Origin: Lineus longissimus
Lineage: Eukaryota > Nemertea > Pilidiophora > Heteronemertea > Lineidae
Direction of reading: 5' to 3'
Length of the DNA stretch: 64,000 bases
NCBI RefSeq assembly: GCF_910592395.1
Contig: NC_088313.1
Location: 17,438,437-17,502,436, forward strand
Under the pieces are notes generated by a model. It saw only the letters and a program-made list of their open reading frames with translations. It made no database searches and was not told where the DNA came from. The stretch's first letter is position 1. Every line of letters starts with the position of its first letter. Below, one piece after another: positions 13,101 through 23,589 of this stretch. A program made the position numbers and the translations under genes.

Positions 13101-15800
13101 GAACGGTATACTGAGATTATGGGCCGCAGAATTTGAATATCAACCATTCTCAGTTTTCATTTTTTGTCCGAGGCCTTGGGTGCATGGTGTTCCAGCGGTA
13201 GATTTGTTTGAATAGGGCCTTTTATCAAAAGGTGAAGAAATTCAACCCATTTTTCATTCTGACCAACGATATCCGATTCACTTCGAGACACTACGTTGTG
13301 CTATTAACAGCAGTGTCAACCTGGTTCTACAAGAAAATGATACTTACGCATTGTGTCGAGGTCAAATTCGTATGGAATGACCTTGTTTGGCCATGGTTCA
13401 AATGAAGTAAAACTTCGCTTGGACTGGAATCCAAGCAGATAGTCAGTGTACACCATCATAATCCACAGCACAAATACACAACATACTGGCAACAGCCGGA
13501 AAGATATTCGATTCTTTATTCGCAGAGGTTATTTCATGAAATTATCGCGCTACATGTACCATGATAATTTGCCTCAAATCCGATCACCGCAAAGAATGAT
13601 GACTTGATTACACGACGATCACCTTGACTGAAAACTACCTTGTTTTCCCTGATGACTGGAAACTTCCTCGACAGGTCTAGGTCGGGGATATAACTATGGT
13701 AAAACAAGGTAGTTTCCAGTCACCATTTTAAAACCAACATACGATGCGACCCTAGACCAAGTACATGTACTTTGCCAATGTTTTTTTTTTTTAATTTTGA
13801 CGCAAAACATTTTTTTGTTGCGGTTCGACCAGTCGAATTTTAGGGTTCGGTGCCTCAACCAAGTCTGGGGTTGAAACTGTTGCTGTTCAAGCCGGATTTA
13901 ATTGCTTTGATTGCTTTAATGCGACTCGTTGTCTCTGGTGTTAGTTACCAGAGTTCAAAAGACCGTAGAACAAAAATGCCTTACCCTTCCTACTAATTCT
14001 TCGGTCTTCTCAACTTCCTTTGGTGTTCGAAGGATATCGTCTCCGCCTTCCGACGCACGCGTTGCAATCAGATTAGTAAGAGTGGTTTTAGGAACCTGTG
14101 AAATATATACCCCACTCAAAGCTATGACTCCACCAAAGAAGATGTTCTTCGAATAGCACAGCGCATGCGAAATCGCGAAACAAAAGCTTTCGGGGGATCG
14201 GTTGGAGCGCAGTGCCAGTGAAGCGTAAAACAAGGTTAGGTTCCCACTGAGTGCGATTTTGCTTGAATCGCACAAAGCGTGCGATAATGCAAAGCGAAAG
14301 CGTCTGTTGGTTCGATTTGGATGCGGTGACGTATGAAATACCAACGCCATGCGTTGTCGCAATCGCACTCGGTGCTAACCCACCCTCAGGAATCGTGTAC
14401 AAAAAATCAACAAAGAAACCATCTTTCTCCCATCGCACAAATTACTGATACGATGAGAGAAAGTTTCTGTCCACTGACTAGGATGCAGAAGGAAAACTGT
14501 TGACTGACCAGTGATTCAGAGGAAAATTTCTGTCGCTACAATAGGCTATGGAAGCAAATTTCTGTTGCTTTGACTGTCGACTGTAATTATGGTTGGCATA
14601 GGTCTTCCATCAAAGTCGCAACCACACAATAATCTCAAAGGATTCAACATGGCGATCTATGAGCTATGAGACGCGACGAGAATCTCCACTCTAACATGAA
14701 AGCTTTGGTGGTTCAGCGGTTAGAATGCTGGACTTTCGATCTGGTGATCACAGGTTCGAATCCCCGTGATTACACCACATCTTTTTCTTTTTTCTCCCTT
14801 CATTTTTGTGTTATTTATTCATTCATGTGCATTTGTTATTATTATTATTATCGTTGTTATCAATATTATTTTCATTATCATTATTTTCCTGAAGAAAACT
14901 ATGCAATGAAACAAATCTGAAAACGAAATAATTTGGTAACAGTTTGGGAAGATATTTACTGAATATTGTCGGCCAACATTATACTTACCTCTGAGCGACG
15001 ACCGTTTTCAATGAATACAGTGTCAACATCACGGCGCACCTCCTTTTCAAGTTGTTCAACCCTTTTGCTAAGAGCTGCTTCTGCAGTCTCTCCAACCGTT
15101 TTTTTCTCCTTGGGAATGTAAAGATTCTGGCTTTTCAGGTACTCTTCCAATGCTTTCACGTCATTTTCGTCTTGATTGACAGTGCTCTAAAATATCGATT
15201 CAGATAAAATACAATAGTTAACGAACGAAACACACAAAGAACACTGGAGAGTAATAGGGTACATTCATTTCTTTACATGACATTAAATTTGTTGCCCGCT
15301 GGAACTTTGAAGGGAAAGAGTGTCGAAATTCATGCGACACGTATGTTAATTACTTTTGTGACACGGATCAAGCAAGTAGTATCGATGGCCATTTAGGTGG
15401 CCAGGAGTCGAAATAACAGGAATAATTCCCCTATCGTCAAAATTTGGTATCTACAAGATAAGATACTGTAGTAGTGCTTCCACATTCTTAATCACTGCGA
15501 AATCTTGGTAAAATGAAGCGTTTCCGCGCCTTGGCCCCACCAAGATAGCTAACTATCAAATTTTGCACCATGTCCGCGATTTTCTAGAGGTTAAAGTTAT
15601 ATCTCAGCATAGCCTCTTCGTTGAAAATTGGCAAGCCTGCGACAATCAGTAAGTCCTGGAAGAAATGTTTAAGTTTAAGTTCCTACCGTAGTTTGGTCTT
15701 CTCTATCTTCCTGATCACCAGATATCCCGGGTTTACATTGAATACTGTACACTGCTAGTAACAGCAGAAACAATAACGCATGAAGTCTTTGAGAAAACAT
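3130..15800 (-). CDS. Secreted astacin-family zinc metallopeptidase with EGF, CUB, EGF and MAM domains (17 coding exons)
   Basis: The exons, in transcript order, are 15800-15687, 15186-14989, 13423-13348, 12898-12699, 11674-11483, 11088-10842, 10466-10354, 9837-9704, 9331-9165, 8467-8348, 7857-7757, 6472-6337, 5182-4998, 4712-4397, 4183-3942, 3532-3445 and 3147-3128 (stop included). Each border has AG/GT signals and every phase agrees, giving 882 residues. Approximate residues: signal peptide 1-22, propeptide to 107, astacin domain 108-305, EGF 306-342, CUB 343-480, EGF 481-520, MAM 521-686, Thr/Pro linker to 766, truncated MAM-like domain to 876, then a short tail. Astacin-EGF-CUB order recalls the sea-urchin BP10/SpAN type; the added EGF-MAM end recalls meprins, but I see no MATH domain or membrane segment. 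It is expected to be secreted and to cleave extracellular or matrix proteins. Exon calls are by eye; the last exon is the least certain. Confidence 0.88.
4397..4712 (-). CDS. Astacin gene exon 14: end of MAM domain and Thr/Pro mucin-like linker
   Basis: The exon starts VRFVAERGDAFKSDIAIDDV and ends the MAM domain at Cys 686. The rest is about 11 copies of a 7-residue unit of the type TTTTPEP (variants TTTTPKP and TTTMPES), coded by a 21-bp minisatellite at about 4410-4630. Such linkers are usually heavily O-glycosylated stalks. Unit number is likely variable between alleles. The donor is AAT G|GTAAGG at phase 1, the junction at which the + strand paralog uses a GC donor. Confidence 0.88.
4410..4630. 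repeat. 21-bp coding minisatellite (Thr/Pro linker)
   Basis: Tandem copies of a unit built around GGTAGTCGTAGGTTCAGGCG repeat about ten times with few changes. The reverse strand codes the TTTTPEP linker. The + strand is also open here but reads as Val/Gly or Arg/Gly runs, which are shadows. Confidence 0.9.
4998..7857 (-). CDS. Astacin gene exons 11-13: MAM domain
   Basis: Exon 11 (7857-7757) opens the domain with EDFENSAYSG and DTWFLLS. Exon 12 (6472-6337) has the signature GPVGDHTTGHGTYAYFEAS. Exon 13 (5182-4998) has RRCLSFAYSMNGANMGSLAV and ends TDNYK. The domain closes in exon 14 with SDIAIDDVMIISC. Exon 13 corresponds to exon 378-562 of the + strand gene in length (185 nt both), phase and sequence. 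Exon 13 leaves through AAG|GTGTTG, a weaker donor than the others, but phase and homology to the + gene support it. The intron between exons 11 and 12 holds the foldback element at 7031-7164. Confidence 0.85.
7031..7164. mobile_element. Foldback element with perfect 39-bp inverted arms
   Basis: Arms 7032-7070 and 7126-7164 match at 39 of 39 positions. A second inner inverted repeat (GTCCAAAACCC at 7080-7090 and GGGTTTTGGAC at 7106-7116) lies inside. A related, diverged end occurs at about 7557-7600 (GGCGGTCATTGGTTACGCTA), inverted relative to the right arm, so a larger element of about 470 bp may span 7126-7605. It lies in an intron of the astacin gene. I see no transposase. Confidence 0.75.
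7917..7988. repeat. Small inverted repeat in intron
   Basis: TACCATAAAGGAAT (from 7922) is repeated in inverse as ATTCCTTTATGGTA (to about 7983). Further complementary stretches (AATTACGC/GCGTAATT and GGGACCTTTATG) lie inside. It is probably a small foldback element or its remains. Confidence 0.6.
8348..8467 (-). CDS. Astacin gene exon 10: second EGF-like domain
   Basis: A symmetrical phase 1-1 exon encodes ACILLKTRCPGSSYCVDGGS and then KCVCNSGFSGVNC. Six Cys have EGF spacing and the final C-x-C-x-G-x-x-G-x-x-C pattern. The calcium-binding D-x-D/N-E start is absent, so it is probably not a calcium-binding EGF. Confidence 0.85.
9165..10466 (-). CDS. Astacin gene exons 7-9: CUB domain
   Basis: Three exons make one CUB module. 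Exon 7 (10466-10354) has NCGGIFSLGEHDSLTVETPG and the Cys-Ala-Trp (CAWVFK) of the first disulfide. Exon 8 (9837-9704) has YVVEFKLLSI and HCADTLELR, matching the CUB C-x-D-x-L-E core. Exon 9 (9331-9165) has ICGSSPDV, then VSVLFKSQEDSKPTTGFKA, the usual last strand with a GF(K)A motif. CUB domains bind protein or glycan partners and often use an Asp/Glu-bound calcium; one of those acidic residues (Asp of CADTLE) is visible. In astacins they direct substrate choice. Confidence 0.85.
10842..12898 (-). CDS. Astacin gene exons 4-6: catalytic core and first EGF-like domain
   Basis: Exon 4 (12898-12699) supplies the N-terminal half, with Cys in ISCVTFRPK and GYTGCSS. Exon 5 (11674-11483) carries the zinc site HEFGHLLGLIHE: zinc-binding His 202, 206 and 212, and catalytic Glu 203. 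The conserved EQSRSDRDEYV follows directly. Exon 6 (11088-10842) finishes the domain at NFMYKC and adds a compact six-Cys EGF-like module (CQNGGYQNKACGCTC). All four framework Cys of astacins are present. Oddity: the Met-turn reads SIMLAAPR where the family has S-x-M-H-Y; the Met is kept, but the Tyr that acts as fifth zinc ligand is replaced by Ala. The enzyme may be weak, altered or inactive. Confidence 0.9.
11712..11752. repeat. GATT/AATT microsatellite in intron
   Basis: About ten tandem tetranucleotides of GATT with AATT variants lie in the intron just upstream (in transcript sense) of the zinc-site exon. Confidence 0.85.
12396..12471. mobile_element. Foldback element, copy 1 (shared family with 16360-16427)
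   Basis: Arms 12396-12423 and 12444-12471 are inverted repeats at about 24 of 28 positions, with the motif CAACGCGAA and CCCATTGTTCGA. The centre contains CTTCCTGATCACGATG. The same arms and centre occur at 16360-16427. It lies in an intron of the astacin gene. No coding capacity is visible; it is consistent with a MITE. Confidence 0.7.
13348..15186 (-). CDS. Astacin gene exons 2-3: propeptide, basic processing site and start of mature enzyme
   Basis: Exon 2 (15186-14989) gives 66 charged residues, including a helical, coiled-coil-like stretch (ALSKRVEQLEKEVRRDVDTV). Exon 3 (13423-13348) begins SKR and continues SFTSFEPWPNKVIPYEF. The last part matches the astacin N-terminal signature (W-x-N-x-x-IPY). 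Cleavage after the Lys-Arg at residues 106-107 would release the mature enzyme. Many astacins carry an FxGD motif in the propeptide, whose Asp holds the zinc in the latent form. I do not see it here; the closest string is FIEN, so latency may work differently. Confidence 0.75.
13626..13721. repeat. Inverted repeat with 21-bp arms
   Basis: GACTGAAAACTACCTTGTTT at 13626 is matched in inverse by AAAACAAGGTAGTTTCCAGT from 13701 (20 of 21 positions over the whole arms). The loop is about 54 bases. It lies in the intron between astacin exons 2 and 3. Confidence 0.75.
14245..14374. mobile_element. Possible MITE with 14-17 bp terminal inverted repeats
   Basis: The left end CACTGAGTGCGATT and the right end AATCGCACTCGGTG are inverted repeats with one mismatch; flanking TTAG/CTAA bases extend the symmetry. 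A second GCG/CGAAA-rich segment at 14150-14240 looks like a diverged direct copy of the interior. Reverse-strand ORFs here show a two-copy motif (SHALC) that simply reflects this DNA repeat. Confidence 0.5.
14702..14777 (+). repeat. tRNA-derived sequence (pseudo-tRNA or SINE head)
   Basis: An A-box-like TGGTTCAGCGG and a perfect B-box GGTTCGAATCC sit at tRNA spacing, and a T-rich stretch follows. The anticodon arm can pair around a TTC loop, but the acceptor and T stems do not pair properly. It is therefore a tRNA relic or SINE-like unit rather than a working tRNA. Confidence 0.5.
15687..15800 (-). CDS. Astacin gene exon 1: start codon and signal peptide
   Basis: The ATG at 15800 opens a 38-residue exon starting MFSQRLHALLFLLLLAVYS: a short polar start, a basic residue, then a run of Leu/Phe/Ala, typical of a secretory signal peptide. 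Cleavage is likely near the Cys at residue 22. The donor is ACG|GTAGGA at phase 0. A TTTTATA stretch 59-66 bases upstream (15859-15866) might act as a TATA-like element, but the better TATA consensus there reads on the + strand, so I do not call a promoter. Confidence 0.8.
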
Positions 15801-16359
15801 TCTGGAGTTTCATGGGCAAAACTTAATGCAACTATGGCACTTCCAAGAGCGCAATGTCTATAAAAGCTCTAGGAATCAGTGAAATGAGTCATATCTGTGC
15901 CAGTAACGTCCGAGACAAATGTTGCCGAAGCTGGCGACACGCCGACAGATGCGCTTTGTTCCCCGTCTGCCATGATTAGGTAACGTTATTGGGGGGCAAA
16001 AGTAGCGAGACCAGGCTGTGCTGGAACGCAAGATATACATGTAATATTAATATTGCATGTGACGGATCGCATAGAATCGGGTATCATGTCGCCAGGCCTC
16101 CACATTGAGTAATCGCCGATGTAAAGTTTCGGTCAACTTCCAGATTATGACAGAATATGTTTTTTAAAAAACACATACTGTATGTCGAAGTACAATGTAT
16201 ATTATCAATAAATTTTGCAATGATTTAATTTAAAACGATTATATGTAAGTATACATGTAATGAAGTTCAAGAGAAATGGCTTATATGACAAGTTAGGTGT
16301 GTAACTCGACCCCACACAGCCTGTTTAAGTTGGTCCCATGTGTTTGAGAACCAACGTCC

Positions 16360-16427
16360 ACGCGAACGCCTATCCCATTGTTCGACATCGTGATCAGGAG
16401 CCGGAACAATGGGGTAGGCGTTCGCGT
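16360..16427. mobile_element. Foldback element, copy 2 (family of 12396-12471)
   Basis: Arms 16360-16383 and 16404-16427 match at 23 of 24 positions. The centre holds CATCGTGATCAGGAG, the reverse complement of the centre of copy 1, so the same element sits here in the other orientation. Confidence 0.75.
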
Positions 16428-19400
16428 TTCGGGGGATTTGCGAAATCTCCCTAATGAGAACAAGATATACATGTAGCTCAAAAAGAATGTTTTATTGACT
16501 AGTGTCCTGAACTTAATTCATAATAAAGTGTAGATATCTCATACATTTTGTAAATTAGATTTAACTGTTGGTAGAGGTGCATGTAAAGTGAAATATAAAT
16601 TACATCGCACATGGAGTGAGCAACCCGGCGCAGTTTGTCAAAGAAGATAGCCGATCAACACTCGTATTCGAAAACGTTCTTCTCTATTCACCTGGTACCA
16701 CAGTGGAACAGACCGCCGGTGTCTCTAATATCCTGTAGTTGGGGCGGGGGCCTGTGCATACCTCATATCTGGTGCCCGTGATATGACAAAAGAGATAAAG
16801 GCGGAAATGAACACAGAGACAAAATAACAACAAGACGTATTTGATATGTACAAATTTTCCATTAATCCCTTTATTTGTCTGCCAAAAGAAATGTCACCAT
16901 TTTTTTCAGAAAAGTATCTGATATGGCACCTACTGAATATAAAGAAGTTTACAGAAATTATCCTGAGTCCCCTCGGCACGTAAGAAGCAATTAGATATGT
17001 TCATCAGCAGCACATTTGAAAAGTGAACAAAGACACTCAATGATGTTGATGGAGCATAACGTATTTACATAATGCTAGCTGATACAACCGAAATTTTGTC
17101 TTCGTCGTGATTTTGAATAATATGACAATCTTTATATTCGAGTTGTTGTCAATCAAGAATAATTCACATCTTCCTCAGTTGTAATAAATTGATAGTAGCA
17201 CCAAAGCGAGTCCACGCTAATCGGCGTTTAGTATATCATCGGTTTTTTTCTTATTCAGCCATGACAAGTACAATGATACCAAAGTAAAATTCGCCCTTCA
17301 GGTGTGCTGCTCATGATAGTGAATTTAGCGAACGTTTCTCTAGTCTAACATGCTACGTCCATTAACTCTGCTGATATAACTTTTCAAGAAAGCGCCCAAA
17401 CTGTCAGAGTTATTATGCATGTACTGTACACACAAGTACATGTTCTAAATCGCTACACAAATATGCCACTCGAAAATATCTTTATCGCAATTCAGGGCGG
17501 CATATAGCTGACACACGGCCATTTTCAATACGAAAAATACACTGGTTCAAAGCATCAATATAGCATAATTTGAATATTGCACGACGTTGCACGTGAACTA
17601 GCCCGATGTGAAAAGAGTCAAGTTCGACTTAATTTTCGTTTAGCCTCTCAATATTAATCTACCCAGCCGCACAATCGGTCGAAATCTTGATAAGGCTGTG
17701 TGATGATGATGGTCACATGTACAAATATGGCTACTACGTGACGAATAGTGCAACTATAGTTACATGTACGTGTCTATTTTAAAGACGCCGTGCATACAAT
17801 ATGAAACAACACTTGTTATTGTGTATCACATGACCCTTATGCTGCAGAATGTTTACTTCATGATGATGATGCCAAGATATTGTATAATCCCTTTGCAATA
17901 AAGCCTGAGGATGTTGTCTCATGATGTGATCAGAACAAATGCTTATGGATTTATACAAATCATGATAGTGATAGCGGTGGCTACTTAAATTAGCTTTGAT
18001 CTATAATTACCAACATTTGTTGGTTCCATGTTCCGATTCTTTTCACCTCGTTTGTCATGCAAAATAGGATCGATGTGAAGTCAACGAATCAACAAATCCT
18101 CAACCTCGTACACAGTACACATTATTAAGATATCTCATGCAGGTGACAAATACAGGTAGACGATCCGCTATAACTAAATATTACCAACGGGTCGAGGTTA
18201 GACCTCACCCTTTATTAACACAATTAACCTATATATAATGATACATCTATATTTCTAACTATAAGACATTTGAATTATTAAACAATGAATTACGTCAATT
18301 ATTGCTGTATGGAAACAGGAAAGTGTTCAATATTGTATGGATACTCTCGGGTCATCCGCAGCGGAAAACCCAGTTGGCGATAAATTCGTCATTCATAATG
18401 ATCCACCTTGGTCGGCGCCATTTTGTGAGTGCTTTGGATCTACTTCCGCTGTGCAAAGTAGGGCCATTTGGGCAAAATCATCAAATGCGTAGTGGTCATG
18501 GCGGCTACAATCTCTAATCTACAGTGCAAAATAAATGCTGACGATAAAAAGCATGTTCTAGTAAACTTGAGACATCTCTCACAACAGAAAACAAAGATCT
18601 AACTACAGTTGACAATGAGAACGAAGTGCGCTTTGTAATCAATGCATTTATATAACAGCTAGTTAAAAATTTGAGTACAAGAAACAGAATAGAAGTGCCA
18701 AGTATACATATCCACACATTTTCTAATTATATGTCCTTCCAAGGTGGATCATTAATATGTTTTTATCGCAGAATTTCATCTTCTATGATCATGTCGGCCA
18801 TCCCCCTGGCGGTTATAAGGCCTACTTTTGACTCACATGATCATGTTTTACTCAGCGTGCACCAAGGTCTGAACACTATATAAAAACTAACAGTGACCCA
18901 ATGCAGGATTGTTCTCTCCCTCCACAACGAAGCGAGTCATTTTAGCTCCCCCTCAGCTGATCGAATATGAAAATGAGATCGAACCACCTGGCTACCCGGG
19001 TTAGTCGTCGACCTAGTTCTGGCGTCGAGAGCCACCATGCAGTCTGGTGACACGTGTGGCCTCAAAATGGGGCTACAAATGACTCGCTTCTGAGCATTTT
19101 AACCACGTTTATAATTGCACATCATTTCGTAGGTCTCCGTCCTGCTCCACACTATAATATTAATCAAAAATGAACAAAATTTGCTGCCACACAACACCAA
19201 CAACGTGATAGTAAACTATAATGATTGCACACAGGTACAACAAATCAATTCAAAAACGATGATGGTGAATGGAGATATTACTGTGTCTACTCTCAAAACT
19301 ATTCAATGCAGGAATTACAATTTGCAATGGAATACAAATGGCAAAAGCTTTTTAACATAATGTATCCCTAACAAGAGTGAAAACATCAAAACATGTTAAT

Positions 19401-19599
19401 ATTTCTAATTGTTGCAATGAAGCCGTTTCTACCAGCAGTGTCTTTTTTCTGATAACCTCGTAACTCAGATGACCAAACCTTCTATCGCTAACAAGAACCG
19501 AGACATGTGTGCATACTTCAAGTGATATGTGCAGATTCTTGTTTCTTGTCAGCATGGAAAAATATACATCATCCAAACAGTCTGACAGATGGAGTTGTT

Positions 19600-19680
19600 C
19601 TAAACCTCAGCAAAGATTTTTAGGTCAACTACGAAAATCTACAGCGGAAAAAATGGGGTTGGACCTGTGCTGAGGTTTAG
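19600..19680. repeat. Inverted repeat with 13-bp arms
   Basis: CTAAACCTCAGCA (19600-19612) and TGCTGAGGTTTAG (19668-19680) are perfect reverse complements around 55 bases. Confidence 0.6.
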
Positions 19681-21288
19681 TTCACAATTATATATGTGAC
19701 AGAAGAAGAACATTATTGTCTAATGCTTGCGAAAGTTACCGATCCTCAATGTTCGATACCTGATTGGGAAATGCAGCGTTCGTTGAATAGAACGCCGCTG
19801 ATTGGCGCTTTTCAGGAAATGCCGGTTGCCATGGTAACGAAAGCGAGTTGCATATCTAGGGAGCTTGGCATTTGCAGTCGAACACGATCGACTACTGATG
19901 GTTGCGGTCTTCGTGTATTCTGGCGGCCTATAGCTCTGTCAAAGAAAGGAATAAGCGGACTTGTTTACAATAATTGTTCGAGTAAATATCATTGAGCATG
20001 CGGTGACACACTGTGTCTATCGGCATTAGATCAAATCGCTTCATTGGATTTAGTACTTTATTGAAGGAAATACTGCTTACCAAAATATACAGCACTCAAA
20101 GTTTGTTTACATGCTGGCCTATCACGGATGTTTATATTTTTTTGTTTTTCAACAATAAGACAGTTTTTGCTATCGTGGTCACGAGTGCGCACAGCGTTTT
20201 ATGGGCGACAAATTTGAGCCTCCCAATACAGTAAACCGAGCTGAACCTATCTGCAGCATCCAAATCATTAATGATGATTATAATAACAAGCTTGATACCG
20301 AATACCTAGTACCCGGTATTCAATCGGGTTCAATTAATTAAGAAGCCCGCAAATCATTGCGCGTGCAACCTGACACCAATACCGGCCCGACTTGTAGGCT
20401 GCATCCATACACATTTCAATTGGTGATTTGATGAAGTACACGTTTTGCATTGTACACTGACCGCCGTTGCATCCATTTGAATGAGAGATATGCGTAAAAT
20501 TCTACCATGCACATGCAGTTATTTGAAGCAAGAAATGCCAAAATGAATGTGATGCGAAACAGAGTGTCCTGGTATAGAGCCATTACCATATCTCATGCCT
20601 GAAAGTAATTCTTGCAACATGCCAAATGTCGCTAAAAGATTCAAATTATTTTCCAAGGCAACAAATTTATACACCAAAGAGAATGAATGCGAACGCGCAA
20701 GACGTAAACCGGAAGCCGCAACCAGCGAACTCCGTGAATTCATTCATCTGCTTTTTTAGATATCGTCGCATAACGCAACTGCTATCTTTGACCTCAAGTG
20801 ATAAGACAGTGACCGAAACGTCCCGCAAAGCTGATAAAACGCGTCCTGTAGACAAATCAATTGATGAAGTCGTATTAGTTAAGATTGCAACCTACAGGCA
20901 CATTAAACCAAAACCTCTATTCTCGTTTATGCGGGGTAATTACACCCCAGTATCGGATTAGCACACTTGACGTGATCCGATGTCACCTACTCTCCTCAAT
21001 TGCGCTATATGCTGCGTGAGGTAAACGAGAGCCCACTTCAGGCCTCAGATTGCTGTGGAGTGTAACTCCACGACACTCTGAGCGATGGCCTCGATCAGCT
21101 ACTGATGGAGCACACTTTGAGATTAAGTTCCAAGTCACTTGAAATTAATTAGATGTCCTTATGAATCTTTTATAAAGTGCATGAGAAATGCAGTCACTTG
21201 AAAGAAGTTTAAATTACAGTTGGTGCCTGAAAGACGAACGTTGATTTTCATCTTAGCAAGGATGACGTATAACGTGTTATACTTGACA

Positions 21289-21358
21289 CAAGTCTTACGC
21301 AATATTCTAGTAACTGTAGTTGTCAAGTCTTACGCAATGTTCTAGTAACTGTAGTTGT
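21289..21358. repeat. 35-bp tandem duplication
   Basis: Two adjacent copies (21289-21323 and 21324-21358) of a unit starting CAAGTCTTACGCAAT differ at one base. Confidence 0.9.
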
Positions 21359-23516
21359 TGTGAATACTTCAGATCACTGCACAACTGGAACACTTACTTC
21401 CTGCATTGCCTTCGCGTGCATTTATGTAACTGCCAGTCGCAGTTACGATCTCATGAATGACATCCACGTTACATGTAAATGATGTGTTCACTCCAGTGAC
21501 TTCACCACGAGACAGCAATTGCACAGTATAGTACATCTTACAGCATCCTTTCAGACAATAGATAGCAAGATGGTCGTCAAGGGAATACGGCTATTCAATG
21601 GATCGACCGACTGACTCACCACCCATGAGAATAGAGATTACAAGGGTAGACAATAGATGTGTCAGACCAAAATTGATGTTGAGCAGTGGTGCAGTGATCG
21701 GCGATAGAGGGAAATCCTTACGCTGCATTCAGTTGGACAACATACATGTACTTATTTGGGCAATAAATAAAATCAAAAGTAGTGTGGTAACAGTAGATAT
21801 TTCCAACATGACCACACGTAAAAATACAGTTCCCACTGCTAGTAAGCATGAAACAAATTGCACGACTTGCGATGCAATCGTTTATAACGACCAGAACTAT
21901 TTTTCTTTGGCAGGGCTAGAAAAATAACTTTCTATTTATACGACAGGTTCGGGTGCCTTGGTTTGAGCTACCTGGCGGATATCAGCAACCATCTTTGAAC
22001 TTCTTTCCAACCATCGTTCCAGCAGTTGAACAGATTCACAGACATGATGGACTGAAGCTTAAGGGAGGCTATAGGTAGCTTTTTCAACATACCATTCCGC
22101 AACGTCCAAATTATGAACTGGTGCCGCTGGTGCAACTAGGCCTGGCAACATCAAAGTGCAGATGCACTGCAAGCAATCGATTACATGTATTTTATACGTC
22201 GTTCAAAATGTAAATTAAGATGGATCCAAAAGGAATTAATTTGCAATTAAATTTAGTGACCTACATTGAACTAAAATCATCCCGGGTTACTAATATAAAA
22301 TGAAAGCTGGTGCGACACTTTAAAAGGTATTCTGAATACACTCCCTGGATTATAATTCAAATACAATTCATTGCTCTATGTAATTAATTTCCATGACCTG
22401 AAATACAGTGTGATGGGGAGGTGCAGCTGCATCCGGGATGCAGGCCCATTCCCGCTTTCACCGCCAACATCAAAACATAATACATTGCCAGTCACTGGAC
22501 CATTGCTTCTGGCAAATTTACAATTCATGCCAATTTTCCACTCAGTCGACAGATAGTCATTATCGTGGTTTGCCCTACAAAGCTATGCAAACGTATTACC
22601 CATTAGAGACATCGAATAAAAACACCCCAATATCCACTAATTGACGTGTCAAGTCAAAAATAGCAAAAACTCTATATTCGGGCAGATTTTTAATACAATG
22701 TCCGATGTCATATAGAGTTGATATGCATGCACTGCATTGAAATTATGAACAGGGGGACTAAATTTTACATGCGAATACTAATGTCAGCTTGGTTTAGAGT
22801 GTCAAGCGAGACTCGGTTACGAGAATTTGGAAAGCTGCATTGTTCCAAAGACTATAGTGTCAACATACATGCATGCTTACATCTTTACTTTTCAATTGAG
22901 GGGCTCCAACACTGTAAGTCGTTAACCCAGTGATAGGTAAGGGCATCCCAAGTCAAACTAATCGAACGCCAATCACCAATATAGCTTGAAAGTGTAGAGC
23001 GGCGCAAAGACAATTTTTATTTGTAACGAATCGGCACTTTTATTACGAATATCAAATGAAATCTGATGTTGATGCCGGGATGAAAATTATAGAGCTCGGT
23101 TTGATGTTATTTCTGTTTACACATAGACAAAGCAGCCACGATCGATTGGAAGCGACTTCCAAATCAAATAAACCTTGTTCAAAATGTTTCTATTTCGAAT
23201 CATCCAATTTCAATCAAAGACTTTTGTACCAATCAATCTTATTGGGTTTCTTTGGCGTGTTCAGTGGCCGAGCTAATTGACGGCACGCATGCTTCGAGGA
23301 GATAAACAAGCGGAAGAATAGGCTGCATATGTCATGCCGATTTGAATGTGTTATCGAGAAATTATTAATTGAATCGGGCAAAAAAACTTCCAAGCTGGCG
23401 TCTGTGGCCAACGATAAAAAAAACAGGCTATTATATTTCAGAGCTACAGCGAACCTGCAGCGTACAGCGTAAGAAAACTCCACATTGGAGACGTATGTCA
23501 ATTCGATAAAATGAAA

Positions 23517-23589
23517 CACCCGCGTGGGGGCTCGAACCCCAGACCCTCAGGTTAAAAGCCTGATGCTCTACCGACTGAGCTACACGGGC
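23517..23589 (-). tRNA. tRNA-Lys (anticodon TTT)
   Basis: Read on the - strand from 23589, the sequence GCCCGTGTAGCTCAGTCGGT folds as a full cloverleaf. The acceptor stem GCCCGTG/CGCGGGT has G-U pairs at two positions, including the end. The anticodon stem TCAGG/CCTGA holds loop CTTTTAA (anticodon UUU), and the T arm is TGGGG-TTCGAGC-CCCCA. The A and B boxes are intact. No intron is present and no CCA is encoded. A TTTT terminator follows a few bases after the discriminator G. Confidence 0.95.

Larger units (their letters stand above)
15900..23516. other. Intergenic: no supported protein gene
   Basis: Only short unrelated frames are present, without splice signals, domain motifs or codon bias that convince me. 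The stretch contains the foldback copy at 16360, the inverted repeat at 19600 and the 35-bp tandem duplication at 21289. Confidence 0.5.

Noticed and set aside
13955-14368. Reverse frame of 137 codons with an internal two-copy motif
   Set aside because: The repeated peptide only mirrors a DNA repeat in a MITE-like region.
14702-14777. Functional tRNA-Glu (TTC)
   Set aside because: The promoter boxes are there, but the acceptor stem and T stem do not pair.
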